From NCBI RefSeq assembly GCF_024171405.1, contig NZ_JALJZT010000002.1, positions 496,001-560,000 on the forward strand: a DNA stretch of 64,000 nt, read 5' to 3'. The notes beneath the pieces are model-generated. The model saw only the letters and a program-made list of their open reading frames with translations, had not been told where the DNA came from and ran no database searches. Position numbers and translations under genes: made by a program. Shown here piece after piece: positions 52,081-59,762 of the stretch. Numbering within the stretch: the stretch's first letter is position 1; the number at the start of each line of letters is the position of its first letter. The DNA comes from Qipengyuania citrea (GTDB lineage Bacteria > Pseudomonadota > Alphaproteobacteria > Sphingomonadales > Sphingomonadaceae).

Positions 52081-54114
52081 TTAACCGTTCAGTTTGTTCA
52101 TGATTTGCGGAACGATGGCGTCCGCAGTGAAGCCGAATTTCTCGAACAGATCACCCGCTGGCGCGCTAGCGCCGAAGCGGTCGATGCCGATCCGCAGACC
52201 CTTGGTCATCGTGTAGCGATCCCAGCCGAATGTCGTCCCCGCCTCGATGCTGACGCGAAGCGTTTCGTCGGGCGAAACATCGGGAAGCAGGTCTGCCTTG
52301 TAGGCATCGTCCTGCTCGTCGAACAGCTGGGTGCAGACCATCGAGACGACGTCCGCGCCGATGCCCGCCTTTTCCAGTTCGGCGGCGCATTCGGTCGCCA
52401 GGCTGACTTCCGATCCGGTCGCGATCAGGATGACCCGGCGCGGCGATTCAGCGGCCTTGAGACGATAGGCCCCGCGTCCGCTGAGGTTCTCCGCAGCCGC
52501 CTCGGTGCGCAGCTGCGGCAGCCCTTGGCGGGTCAGCGCAAGAACCGTCGGGCGGTCCTTCTCGCGCAGCGCGATGTCCCAGCATTCGGCGGTTTCGACC
52601 GTGTCTGCGGGGCGCATGACCAGCAGGTTCGGGATCATCCGCAGCGACTGGATGTGTTCGATCGGCTGGTGCGTCGGCCCGTCTTCACACTGGATGTGTT
52701 CGATCGGCTGGTGCGTCGGCCCGTCTTCACCCAGCCCGATGCTGTCATGCGTCATGACATAAACCACGCGGGCCTGCTGCAGCGCGGACAGGCGGATCGC
52801 GGCGCGGCAATAGTCGGTGAACACCAGGAAGGTGCCGCCATAGGGGATCACACCGCCATGCAGCGCCATGCCGTTCATCGCCGCGGCCATGCCGAATTCG
52901 CGAATGCCGTAATAGATATAGCGTCCGCTGCGGTCGTCGGCGGTGAACGGGCCGACGCCCCCCGCCTTGGTGTTGTTGGACCCGGTCAGGTCGGCGCTGC
53001 CGCCGATCGTATCGGGCAGGTTGGCGTTGATTTCGCCCAGCGTCATCTCGCTCGCCTTGCGCGTCGCGACCTTCTGCGGTTCGTCGATCAGCGACTGGAT
53101 ATAAGTGTCCAGGCTGAAGTTCTCGGGAAGATCGCCCGCCATCCGGCGTTCGAATTCGGCCTTGTCGCCATGCGCCTCGAGCCGGTTGCGCCATTCGGCC
53201 CGCGCCGCCGAACCACGCTCGGCCGTCCCGCGCCAGTCGGACAGCACCTGTTCGGGGATTTCGAACGGCGCCGCCTCCCAGCCCAGCGCCTCGCGGACTG
53301 CAGCGATTTCATCGTCGCCCAGCGGTGCGCCGTGGGTGGCACTGGTGCCCTGCTTGTTGGGTGAGCCCTTGCCGATGACCGTCTTGCACGCGACCAGCGA
53401 GGGCCGTTCGTCGGCCACCGCTTCATCGAGCGCGCGGCGGATGTCGTCGAAGTCGTGCCCGTCGCAGCTGACGACATGCCAGCCGGTCGCTTCGTAGCGC
53501 GCCTTGATGTCTTCGCTGGTCGACAGGTCGGTGGTCCCGTCGATGGTGATGTTGTTGTCGTCCCACAGCACGTTCATGCGGCCGAGCTTGAGATGACCGG
53601 CAAGACCGATCGCTTCGTGGTTGATGCCTTCCATCAGGCAGCCGTCACCCGCGATTACCCAGGTGCGGTGGTCGACGAGGTCGTCGCCGAATCCCGCGTT
53701 GAGGTGCCGCTCGGCAATCGCCATGCCCACCGCCATCGCCAGACCCTGCCCAAGCGGGCCGGTGGTGCTTTCGACGCCGTCGAGCAGGAAGTTCTCCGGA
53801 TGTCCGGCGCAAGGGCTGCCAAGCTGGCGGAAATTGCGGATGTCCTCCATCGTCGGGGCGGCATAGCCCGACAGGTGGAGCAGGCTGTAGATCAGCATCG
53901 AGCCATGGCCCGCGCTGAGCACGAAGCGGTCGCGATCCGCCCAGTCGGGTGCGGCGGGGTCGTGCTTGAGATAGTCGCTCCAGAGCACGGTCGCGACATC
54001 GGCCATGCCCATCGGCATGCCGGGGTGCCCCGAATTCGCCGCCTGCACCGCATCCATCGAAAGTGCCCTGATGGCATTGGCCATCTGGACCATGCGAGCG
54101 GTGGCAAGACTCAT
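52081..54114 (-). CDS. tkt: Transketolase with an internal 14-residue tandem duplication
   Basis: 677 residues from ATG 54114. TPP-dependent transfer of two-carbon units in the pentose phosphate pathway. TPP-binding domain GDGCLMEGINHEAIGLAGHLKL, pyrimidine domain FLVFTDYCRAAIRL. The conserved HDSIGLGEDGPTHQP motif, whose Glu contacts the TPP ring, is immediately followed by a second copy CEDGPTHQPIEHIQ before SLRMIPN. Without the repeat the length would be the usual 663. The frame is intact. Effect on activity is unknown. First gene of tkt-gap-pgk. Confidence 0.95.
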   Translation of the reverse strand: MSLATARMVQMANAIRALSMDAVQAANSGHPGMPMGMADVATVLWSDYLKHDPAAPDWADRDRFVLSAGHGSMLIYSLLHLSGYAAPTMEDIRNFRQLGSPCAGHPENFLLDGVESTTGPLGQGLAMAVGMAIAERHLNAGFGDDLVDHRTWVIAGDGCLMEGINHEAIGLAGHLKLGRMNVLWDDNNITIDGTTDLSTSEDIKARYEATGWHVVSCDGHDFDDIRRALDEAVADERPSLVACKTVIGKGSPNKQGTSATHGAPLGDDEIAAVREALGWEAAPFEIPEQVLSDWRGTAERGSAARAEWRNRLEAHGDKAEFERRMAGDLPENFSLDTYIQSLIDEPQKVATRKASEMTLGEINANLPDTIGGSADLTGSNNTKAGGVGPFTADDRSGRYIYYGIREFGMAAAMNGMALHGGVIPYGGTFLVFTDYCRAAIRLSALQQARVVYVMTHDSIGLGEDGPTHQPIEHIQCEDGPTHQPIEHIQSLRMIPNLLVMRPADTVETAECWDIALREKDRPTVLALTRQGLPQLRTEAAAENLSGRGAYRLKAAESPRRVILIATGSEVSLATECAAELEKAGIGADVVSMVCTQLFDEQDDAYKADLLPDVSPDETLRVSIEAGTTFGWDRYTMTKGLRIGIDRFGASAPAGDLFEKFGFTADAIVPQIMNKLNG
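52647..52730. repeat. Perfect 2 x 42-bp tandem repeat in tkt
   Basis: 52647-52688 and 52689-52730 are identical over all 42 bp and adjoin with no gap. The unit is a multiple of three and duplicates residues EDGPTHQPIEHIQ plus one. No substitution separates the copies, so the event is recent, or it is an assembly artefact. Confidence 0.97.
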
Positions 54115-54254
54115 GGGATTTATTCTCCGGAAACTGGGTCGATTCGACGCGCGCGAAGCCTTCGCGGAGCGTAGGCGCGAGGTCAACCCGCGCTCCGCGC
54201 CATGCACAGCCGGCAATTCCCTCATTCCACTTATCAACAGAATAGGCCAAGCCT

Positions 54255-54283
54255 TTGACCGGACGCGGCAATCTTGGTATTTC
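54255..54283 (+). promoter_or_regulatory. Promoter of the 68-aa gene-zapA unit
   Basis: TTGACC (54255-54260), a 17-bp spacer and TATTTC (54278-54283). The predicted start lies about 4 bp before ATG 54294, which has no ribosome site, so the message is nearly leaderless. Confidence 0.55.
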
Positions 54284-54293
54284 CCACGGTGTC

Positions 54294-54500
54294 ATGAGTT
54301 CGCAACGCATTCAATCGGCGATGGACCGCATCGACCGCGCGCTGGCGCGGATCGAAACGCAGGCCGCGCTTGCCTCGCATTCTCCCGCGCCGGACGCGCC
54401 GACCAATGCCGAACTCGTCGCCCGCCACGAGGCGCTGCGCGAAAGCGTGACGACCACCATCTCGCAGCTCGACGCCCTGATCGAAGGGCGGGCCCCATGA
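54294..54500 (+). CDS. Small coiled-coil protein upstream of zapA
   Basis: 68 residues from ATG 54294 (MSSQRIQSAMDRIDRALARIE). Nearly all helical, with heptad-like hydrophobic spacing in both halves (RIQSAMDRIDRALARIE and ARHEALRESVTTTISQLDALIE), so probably a coiled coil. Its stop overlaps the zapA start (ATGA). Position and fold suggest a cell-division accessory protein; this is inferred. Confidence 0.78.
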   Translation: MSSQRIQSAMDRIDRALARIETQAALASHSPAPDAPTNAELVARHEALRESVTTTISQLDALIEGRAP

Positions 54501-54820
54501 GCGATGTCAAACTGGCGGTCGGCGGGCGCAATTACACCGTTTCCTGCGCCGATGGGCAGGAAGATCACGTCCAGCGGCTGGCCGGCATAATCGACAGCAA
54601 GCTGGGCTCGATGGGCGCCAACCTGTCGAGCTATGAAGCCAAGAACCTGCTGTTCGCCGCCTTGCTGGTGGCCGATGAACTGGACGAGGCCAAACGCGCG
54701 GCAGAGCCGCCCCCGGAACCCGATTTCGACACCGAGCGGCTGGCCGGACAGCTCGAACGGATGGCGGCGGCGCTGGAGAATGCGGCATCGACCCTTGAGG
54801 GCGAGGCCCCCGCGTCCTAG
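54497..54820 (+). CDS. zapA: Cell division protein ZapA
   Basis: 107 residues. VKLAVGGRNYTVSCADGQEDHVQRLAGIIDSKL is the ZapA N-terminal domain; a C-terminal helix (ERLAGQLERMAAALENAAST) would dimerise. It bundles FtsZ filaments at midcell. The order zapA - 6S RNA - 5-formyl-THF cyclo-ligase is widely conserved in proteobacteria. Confidence 0.93.
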   Translation: MSDVKLAVGGRNYTVSCADGQEDHVQRLAGIIDSKLGSMGANLSSYEAKNLLFAALLVADELDEAKRAAEPPPEPDFDTERLAGQLERMAAALENAASTLEGEAPAS

Positions 54821-54823
54821 ATA
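54795..54823 (+). promoter_or_regulatory. Promoter of 6S RNA
   Basis: TTGAGG (54795-54800), a 17-bp spacer and TAGATA (54818-54823), inside the zapA 3' end. Predicted start 54830-54831 is the first base of the 6S closing stem. Confidence 0.65.
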
Positions 54824-54830
54824 GCATGAT

Positions 54831-55001
54831 GGCGGGGCTACCCGGCACGAGCCGCATGAACATCCCTGAGGCTATAAGCATTCCTAGGGAGCTGTCCCTG
54901 TCCTAGTCTACCGGTTCGGCCGTGGGACCGGGACATACGGAACCCACCTGACGTTTACGCGTCAGAGGATTTCGCCGGAAACGACCCATGGTGGTCCCGC
55001 C
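54831..55001 (+). ncRNA. ssrS: 6S RNA
   Basis: About 171 nt. The ends pair: GGCGGGGCTACC (54831-54842) with GGTGGTCCCGCC (54990-55001), 12 bp including two wobbles. Inside are further complementary blocks expected of the open-complex-like bubble. The position between zapA and the fau/ygfA gene is the classic 6S locus. It binds the housekeeping sigma factor-RNA polymerase in stationary phase. The exact 3' end is uncertain by some bases. 55002-55135 contains no gene I can support. Confidence 0.85.
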
Positions 55002-55135
55002 ACTTTCCGGACTAGCTATCGGCACCAGCCCGCGCCCTTCACCGGGCGGCGCCGACAGCCATCGACACATGGTGATAGCGCACCCACGAGCGAGGCCGTT
55101 GGACGCCCCGCGCCTCTACCGATAAGGACTTCCGC

Positions 55136-55708
55136 GTGACCAAGGACGAGCTTCGCAAACACCTGCGCATTACGCGGCGCGAGGAAGCCACCGCGCTACC
55201 CGAAAACATGCGCGCGCTGGTATTCAAGCGCCCGCCCGCGCCGCTGCTCGAACTGGTCCCCGAAGGTGCCGTGGTCGGCCTGTACCGCGCCAATCCCTAT
55301 GAAGCGCCCGCGGCGTCCTATGCCAAATTCTTCTTCGAACAGGGGTACGATCTCGCCCTGCCCCGCTTCGCCGACCGCGGCGCGGCGATGCACTTCGCGC
55401 AGTTCAGCGACCCGTTTGGCGAAAGCGATCTCGAGACCGGCCCGTTCGGACCGCTGCAACCCAGGGCCGATGCCGCGGCGCTGGAACCGCGCGTGCTGTT
55501 CGTGCCGCTGGTCGGGTTCACTGCCGAAGGCGCCCGGCTTGGCCAGGGCGGCGGGCATTACGACCGCTGGCTCGCAGACCACCCGGAAACGACTGCCATC
55601 GGGCTTGCCTGGGACGGCCAGCGGGTCGATGACCTGCCCACCGAGGCGCACGATATCCCGCTTGCGGCAGTCGTTACGCCCACCCGCATCTATGGACCGT
55701 TCGCATGA
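55136..55708 (+). CDS. 5-formyltetrahydrofolate cyclo-ligase
   Basis: 190 residues from GTG 55136, with AAGGA upstream. It converts 5-formyl-THF to 5,10-methenyl-THF with ATP. Motifs are VGLYRANPYEAPAASYAKFF, LFVPLVGFTAEGARLGQGGGHYDRWL, the signature of the family (YgfA/Fau). Downstream of 6S RNA and overlapping the DUF2842 gene (ATGA). Confidence 0.94.
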   Translation: MTKDELRKHLRITRREEATALPENMRALVFKRPPAPLLELVPEGAVVGLYRANPYEAPAASYAKFFFEQGYDLALPRFADRGAAMHFAQFSDPFGESDLETGPFGPLQPRADAAALEPRVLFVPLVGFTAEGARLGQGGGHYDRWLADHPETTAIGLAWDGQRVDDLPTEAHDIPLAAVVTPTRIYGPFA

Positions 55709-55920
55709 GGCAAGAACCCACCTGGCGCATCCCGGTCGGCATCCTCGGATTGCTGCTGGGTCTGACCATCTATGGCGTGGTTATCGCGCGCTATGCGCCC
55801 GGGCTGATCGGCGACTGGCCGACGCTGGTCCAGACGCTGATCTATGTCGTGCTGGGGCTTGTCTGGCTGCTCCCGCTGCGGCGCTTCCTCATCTGGATGG
55901 AAACCGGCCGCTGGAGCTGA
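55705..55920 (+). CDS. DUF2842 small membrane protein
   Basis: 71 residues with two transmembrane segments (about 10-28 and 42-60) and the ends MRQEPTWRIPVG and LRRFLIWMETGRWS. This matches the alphaproteobacterial DUF2842 family. Function unknown. Translationally coupled to the cyclo-ligase gene. Confidence 0.85.
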   Translation: MRQEPTWRIPVGILGLLLGLTIYGVVIARYAPGLIGDWPTLVQTLIYVVLGLVWLLPLRRFLIWMETGRWS

Positions 55921-55969
55921 TTGCCAAGTAGACTGCCCTACCCTAGCCTCCCTGCCCAAGGGAGAGGGC

Positions 55970-57406
55970 ATGACCACACGCGAAGCGGTGGCCGACAAAC
56001 CGTCGGTCTGGCTCAAGCTGGCGCACGGATCGGGCGCTGCCGCGTTCGGCATCAAGAACGGCGGCTTCGACTATTTCCTTTTGCTGTTCTACGGCACGGT
56101 TGTGGGGCTCGAACCCGGCCTCGTCGGGCTGGCGATCCTGATTGCACTGGTGGTCGATGCGATCAGCGATCCGCTGGTCGGCTATTGGTCCGACAATCTG
56201 CGCAGTCGCTGGGGACGGCGCCATCCCTTCATGTATGCCGCGGCACTGCCCGTTTCGCTGAGCTATTTCCTGCTGTGGAATCCGCCCGACTGGGGCCAGG
56301 CGGGATTGTTCCTCTACCTCACCGCGCTGGCGGTGCTGATCCGCACCTTCATCACCTTTTACGAAACGCCCAGCTCGGCGCTTATTCCCGAGCTGACCGC
56401 CGATTACGACGAACGCACCAGCATGCAGGCCTATCGCCTGCTGTTCGGCTGGTCGGGCGGCACCGTGATGAGCATTGTCGTATTCGGATTTCTCTTCACC
56501 GGGCCGCTGGGAATGCGCGATCCGGAAGCCTATGCGCAATACGGGATCATCGCGTCGGTACTGATATTCGCAACGATCATGATTTCGGCACTGGGAACGC
56601 ATAGCCGTATTCCCCATCTCCACCGCCCGGTCGCGCGGGGCGAGCGGTTCAGCATCGGGCGCATCTTCAGCGAGATGATCGAGACGCTGAGCGAGAAAAG
56701 CTTCCTCGCTTTGTTCGTCGCCACCGTGCTGTTCGCCATTGCTACCGGACTGTCGGCGGCGCTCGCCTTCCTGATACTCAACTATTTCTGGGGGTTCAGC
56801 GAGTTTCAGATCTTCATCTGGACCTGCTCGGTGCTGCTCTCCGCCGTGATCGGTTTCCTGATTGCGCCATGGGCGACCCGCAAACTCGGCAAGAAGCGCG
56901 CGACCATCGTTCTGGGCCTGCTCGCCTTCACCATCCAACCCTCCCCCGTCCTGCTGCGGCTGGCCGGGCTGATGCCCGAAAACGGCGACCCGCTGCTGTT
57001 CCCGCTGGTGCTGGGTATCAATGTGATCGACCTGGCGCTGATAATTGCGGTGCAGGCGGTGGCCTATTCGATGATCGCCGACCTGGTCGAAGCCAATCAG
57101 GTGCGCACCGGTCGGCGTTCGGAAGGCGTCTATTATGCGGCGATGACCTTCACGCGCAAAACCACGCAGGGGTTCGGCGTGCTCGCGGCGGGCCTGATCC
57201 TGTCGCTGATCGACTTTCCCGAAGGTGCCGACCCGGCGAGCGTGGACCCCGATATCCTGTGGCGGCTGGGTGCGTCCTACGCGCCCGCATTGCTGATCCT
57301 GTGGCTTTCCGCGCTGTTCTTCATTGCGCGTTACCGGATCGACAAAGGCATGCATGAAGAGAACCTGCGCCGACTGGCGGATGCGGAAAAATCCGCATCC
57401 GCCTAG
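55970..57406 (+). CDS. MFS transporter, GPH (MelB-like) family
   Basis: 478 residues from ATG 55970, with GGGAGAGG upstream; in-frame upstream sequence lies in the DUF2842 gene. Twelve transmembrane segments. DAISDPLVGYWSDNLRSRWGRRHPFMY is the cation-binding and loop 2-3 signature of glycoside-pentoside-hexuronide:cation symporters. Substrate probably a sugar or glycoside. Confidence 0.92.
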   Translation: MTTREAVADKPSVWLKLAHGSGAAAFGIKNGGFDYFLLLFYGTVVGLEPGLVGLAILIALVVDAISDPLVGYWSDNLRSRWGRRHPFMYAAALPVSLSYFLLWNPPDWGQAGLFLYLTALAVLIRTFITFYETPSSALIPELTADYDERTSMQAYRLLFGWSGGTVMSIVVFGFLFTGPLGMRDPEAYAQYGIIASVLIFATIMISALGTHSRIPHLHRPVARGERFSIGRIFSEMIETLSEKSFLALFVATVLFAIATGLSAALAFLILNYFWGFSEFQIFIWTCSVLLSAVIGFLIAPWATRKLGKKRATIVLGLLAFTIQPSPVLLRLAGLMPENGDPLLFPLVLGINVIDLALIIAVQAVAYSMIADLVEANQVRTGRRSEGVYYAAMTFTRKTTQGFGVLAAGLILSLIDFPEGADPASVDPDILWRLGASYAPALLILWLSALFFIARYRIDKGMHEENLRRLADAEKSASA

Positions 57407-57437
57407 GCGTCAGACTATTGTCAGAAAACGTCCCAAG

Positions 57438-57514
57438 TGGCGCGAGTGACGGGGCTCGAACCCGCGACCTCCGGCGTGACAGGCCGGCACTCTAACCATC
57501 TGAGCTACACCCGC
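57438..57514 (-). tRNA. tRNA-Asp(GTC)
   Basis: 77 nt with encoded CCA. Acceptor GCGGGTG/CACTCGC, anticodon stem CCGGC/GCCGG with loop CTGTCAC, so anticodon GTC. Confidence 0.97.
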
Positions 57515-57543
57515 TTGAAGCGTTGCACCGCTTGGGAGCCGCG

Positions 57544-57572
57544 CCACTAAGGCAGGGTCCGATTCCTGTCAA
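57544..57572 (-). promoter_or_regulatory. Promoter of tRNA-Asp
   Basis: Minus strand TTGACA (57567-57572), 17 bp and TAGTGG (57544-57549), then a GC-rich discriminator as expected of stringently controlled stable RNA. The rest of 57515-57700 holds no gene. Confidence 0.68.
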
Positions 57573-57700
57573 TGGCCGATGTTGCGGTTTTTTGGCACTT
57601 GTCCGCACGCGCCGAAACCGGGACCGGATTTACCCATTTTTAACCCTCTTTGGCGATAATCTGATCAGACTTTGCACGCGAGGTGAAATGGGGGGCTGAC

Positions 57701-57859
57701 ATGCTGACAAGAGCCATTCTCGCCTTTTCCATCGGCCTGCTTTGTGCCGGCGGAGTTGCGACCCAATCGGCTTTCGGCATCCAGCAATCGGCCTATATCG
57801 CACCGGGGTCCGGCGGCGACGGCGATACGCGGATTAGCCGCCTCGCCCAGCGGCCCTAA
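57701..57859 (+). CDS. Very small exported peptide, unknown
   Basis: 52 residues from ATG 57701. MLTRAILAFSIGLLCAGGVA is a good signal sequence; the mature part is about 30 residues (TQSAFGIQQSAYIAPGSGGD...). GAGGTGAAATGGGGGG upstream offers a purine-rich ribosome site. No family recognised. Its stop overlaps the convergent YdeI-like gene by 4 bp. Confidence 0.5.
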   Translation: MLTRAILAFSIGLLCAGGVATQSAFGIQQSAYIAPGSGGDGDTRISRLAQRP

Positions 57860-58425
57860 CAGCTTTCATATTTCCAGTTACGCCGCTTGCCCTTGCCGAT
57901 CCATGCGGCAGCGGTGGCGATGCGTTTCGCGCGGGTTGCTTCGCGTTTGGCGCTCACCACCCAGTCGAGATAGTCGCGTCGCTGGGCATCGGTAAAACCC
58001 TCCCAGACGGCGCTCGCACCGTCGCACCTGGCGAGCGCATCGCGGAAATCGTCGGGCATCGCGATCGGCGGCTTCGGCCTCTGCCGGGCGGCCATAGGCG
58101 CTTGCGCATCCTGGGCCGCCCGTTTGAACCGCGCGATCAGCTCATCATCGGCGGGAAGCATGTCGAGCGCGGTGATCCGGCCGAAATTTCCCATTCCGCC
58201 GCCAGCGAATTCTTCGCTGCACAGCATTAGGGAAGCATGGTTCTTGAACGCCGCCATCCCGACAGCATTCTTCCCGCCCACCACGAAATGCGGGACGCCC
58301 CATTTGATCGCCTCGACCGCATCGGGCAGCGCCCGGTGCACGAGATCGCGAATGTGGTGCAGGATCGGCTGCGCAAAAGGCTGCGCCCTGTCGATGTATT
58401 CGTCGACTCGGCTGTCACGCGTCAT
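57856..58425 (-). CDS. YdeI/OmpD-associated family protein (DUF1801 + OmdA)
   Basis: 189 residues. The N-terminal DUF1801-like domain has LPDAVEAIKWGVPHFVVGGKNAVGMAAFKNHASLML. The C-terminal OmdA part has LARCDGASAVWEGFTDAQRRDYLDWVVSAKREATRAKRI, typical of YdeI. Members are linked to resistance to peptides and to oxidative stress, without a defined reaction. The start ATG lies in the loop of a perfect hairpin and no ribosome site is visible. It follows the E2 gene by 18 bp on the same strand. Confidence 0.88.
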   Translation of the reverse strand: MTRDSRVDEYIDRAQPFAQPILHHIRDLVHRALPDAVEAIKWGVPHFVVGGKNAVGMAAFKNHASLMLCSEEFAGGGMGNFGRITALDMLPADDELIARFKRAAQDAQAPMAARQRPKPPIAMPDDFRDALARCDGASAVWEGFTDAQRRDYLDWVVSAKREATRAKRIATAAAWIGKGKRRNWKYESC

Positions 58426-58436
58426 GCGTGACAGCC
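58410..58436 (-). promoter_or_regulatory. Perfect hairpin around the YdeI-like start codon
   Basis: GGCTGTCACGC (58426-58436 read on the minus strand) and GCGTGACAGCC (58410-58420) pair over 11 bp with loop ATGAC, which begins with the start codon. It could block or gate initiation, or be a protein operator. No T-run follows, so it is not a simple terminator of the E2 gene. Confidence 0.75.
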
Positions 58437-58443
58437 TAGCAGA

Positions 58444-59757
58444 TCAATCCACGAGGATCAGCGCCGGGGTTTCGAGCAGCTTCTTGAGCGCCTGGACGAA
58501 GCTCGCCGCGTCCCAGCCATCGACCACGCGGTGGTCGCAGCTAATCGAGATATTCATCAGCTTGCGCTTCTCGATCCGCTCGGCGCCATCGCTGCCGGTG
58601 ACATACATCGGCCGTTCGATGATGCGGTTGGGGCCGATGATCGCGACTTCGGGGCGATTGATAACCGGTGTCGTCGCCACACCGCCGAGGGGGCCGAGCG
58701 AAGTGACCGTCAGCGTGCCGCCCTGCAATTCCTCGCTCTTGGCCGTGCCGCTCCGCGCCGCTTCGGCCAGGCGCGAGATTTCGTTGGCGAGCTGCCACGG
58801 GTTCTTCGCCTGCGCGTCCCGGATCACCGGGACCATCAGCCCGGCATCGGTCTGCGCAGCCATGCCCAGATGCACCGCGCCGTGACGCGTCACCACGCCG
58901 CCTTCGTCGTCGTAACGGGCGTTGATCATCGGGAAGTCGGGCAGCGTCTTGCAGATCGCAGTGATCAGCAGCGGCAGGATCGTCAGCTTGGGCTTGTCGC
59001 CGCGATTGCTGTTGAGCTGCGCACGCAGCACTTCCAGATCGGTGACATCGCATTCCTCGACATAGGAGAAATGCGGAATGTTGCGCTTCGATGCGGCCAT
59101 GTTCTCGGCGATGCGGCGGCGCATCCCGATGACCTTCTTCTCCTCATCCGCACGCGGTGCCGCTGCGGCGCCATAGCCTGCGTTGTAGGACAGGAACTGG
59201 TCGAGATCGCCGTGGCGCACGCGGCCGTCCTCGGCTGGCTTCACCTGCGCCAGGTCGACGCCGAGGTCCTTGGCGCGCTTGCGCACCGCCGGGGTGGCGA
59301 GAACTTTGGCGTGCTGGACCGGTTCGGGCGCGGGCGTCGGCGCAGGAAGCGGCTCGGGCTGCGGATCGGCGGCCAGCGCATCGTCGGCATCTGACGCATC
59401 CGAGTTCTCGACCTCGATCCGTTCCTCGACCGCCTCGTCCTTCGGCGCGGGGGCCGATGCGGGCGCAGCCTCGGTTGCAGGCGCGGCTTCCTCGACGACA
59501 TCCTCTGGCACTTCGCCTTCGACCTCGATGACAACGAGCATCGAGCCGATCGATACCATGTCGCCCTCCCCGCCGGCGATCTCGAGGATCTTGCCGTTCA
59601 CGGGGCTTTCCATCGGCACGGTGGCCTTGTCGGTCATCATGTCGACGAATTCTTCGTCTTCACTGATCTGATCGCCCACCTGCTTGTGCCATTGCACAAT
59701 CTCGGCCTCGGCGATGCCTTCGCCGATATCGGGCATGTTGAAGGTAAATTTCGCCAT
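58444..59757 (-). CDS. bkdB: Branched-chain 2-oxoacid dehydrogenase E2 (dihydrolipoyl transacylase)
   Basis: 437 residues from ATG 59757. Lipoyl domain (1-80) with K44 in MTDKATVPM, an Ala/Pro/Glu-rich linker, the E3/E1-binding domain (about 152-190: LATPAVRKRAKDLGVDLAQV) and the catalytic domain (about 215-437) ending with CDHRVVDGWDAASFV (HxxxDG). Third gene of the E1a-E1b-E2 operon, 5 bp after E1b. No E3 gene is in the window, so the E3 is shared or elsewhere. Confidence 0.95.
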   Translation of the reverse strand: MAKFTFNMPDIGEGIAEAEIVQWHKQVGDQISEDEEFVDMMTDKATVPMESPVNGKILEIAGGEGDMVSIGSMLVVIEVEGEVPEDVVEEAAPATEAAPASAPAPKDEAVEERIEVENSDASDADDALAADPQPEPLPAPTPAPEPVQHAKVLATPAVRKRAKDLGVDLAQVKPAEDGRVRHGDLDQFLSYNAGYGAAAAPRADEEKKVIGMRRRIAENMAASKRNIPHFSYVEECDVTDLEVLRAQLNSNRGDKPKLTILPLLITAICKTLPDFPMINARYDDEGGVVTRHGAVHLGMAAQTDAGLMVPVIRDAQAKNPWQLANEISRLAEAARSGTAKSEELQGGTLTVTSLGPLGGVATTPVINRPEVAIIGPNRIIERPMYVTGSDGAERIEKRKLMNISISCDHRVVDGWDAASFVQALKKLLETPALILVD

Positions 59758-59762
59758 GGGGA

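Noticed and set aside
52081-54114. Frameshift or pseudogene status of tkt
   Set aside because: The 42-bp duplication is a multiple of three and the frame is intact to the normal C-terminus, so it is annotated as a CDS with an insert.
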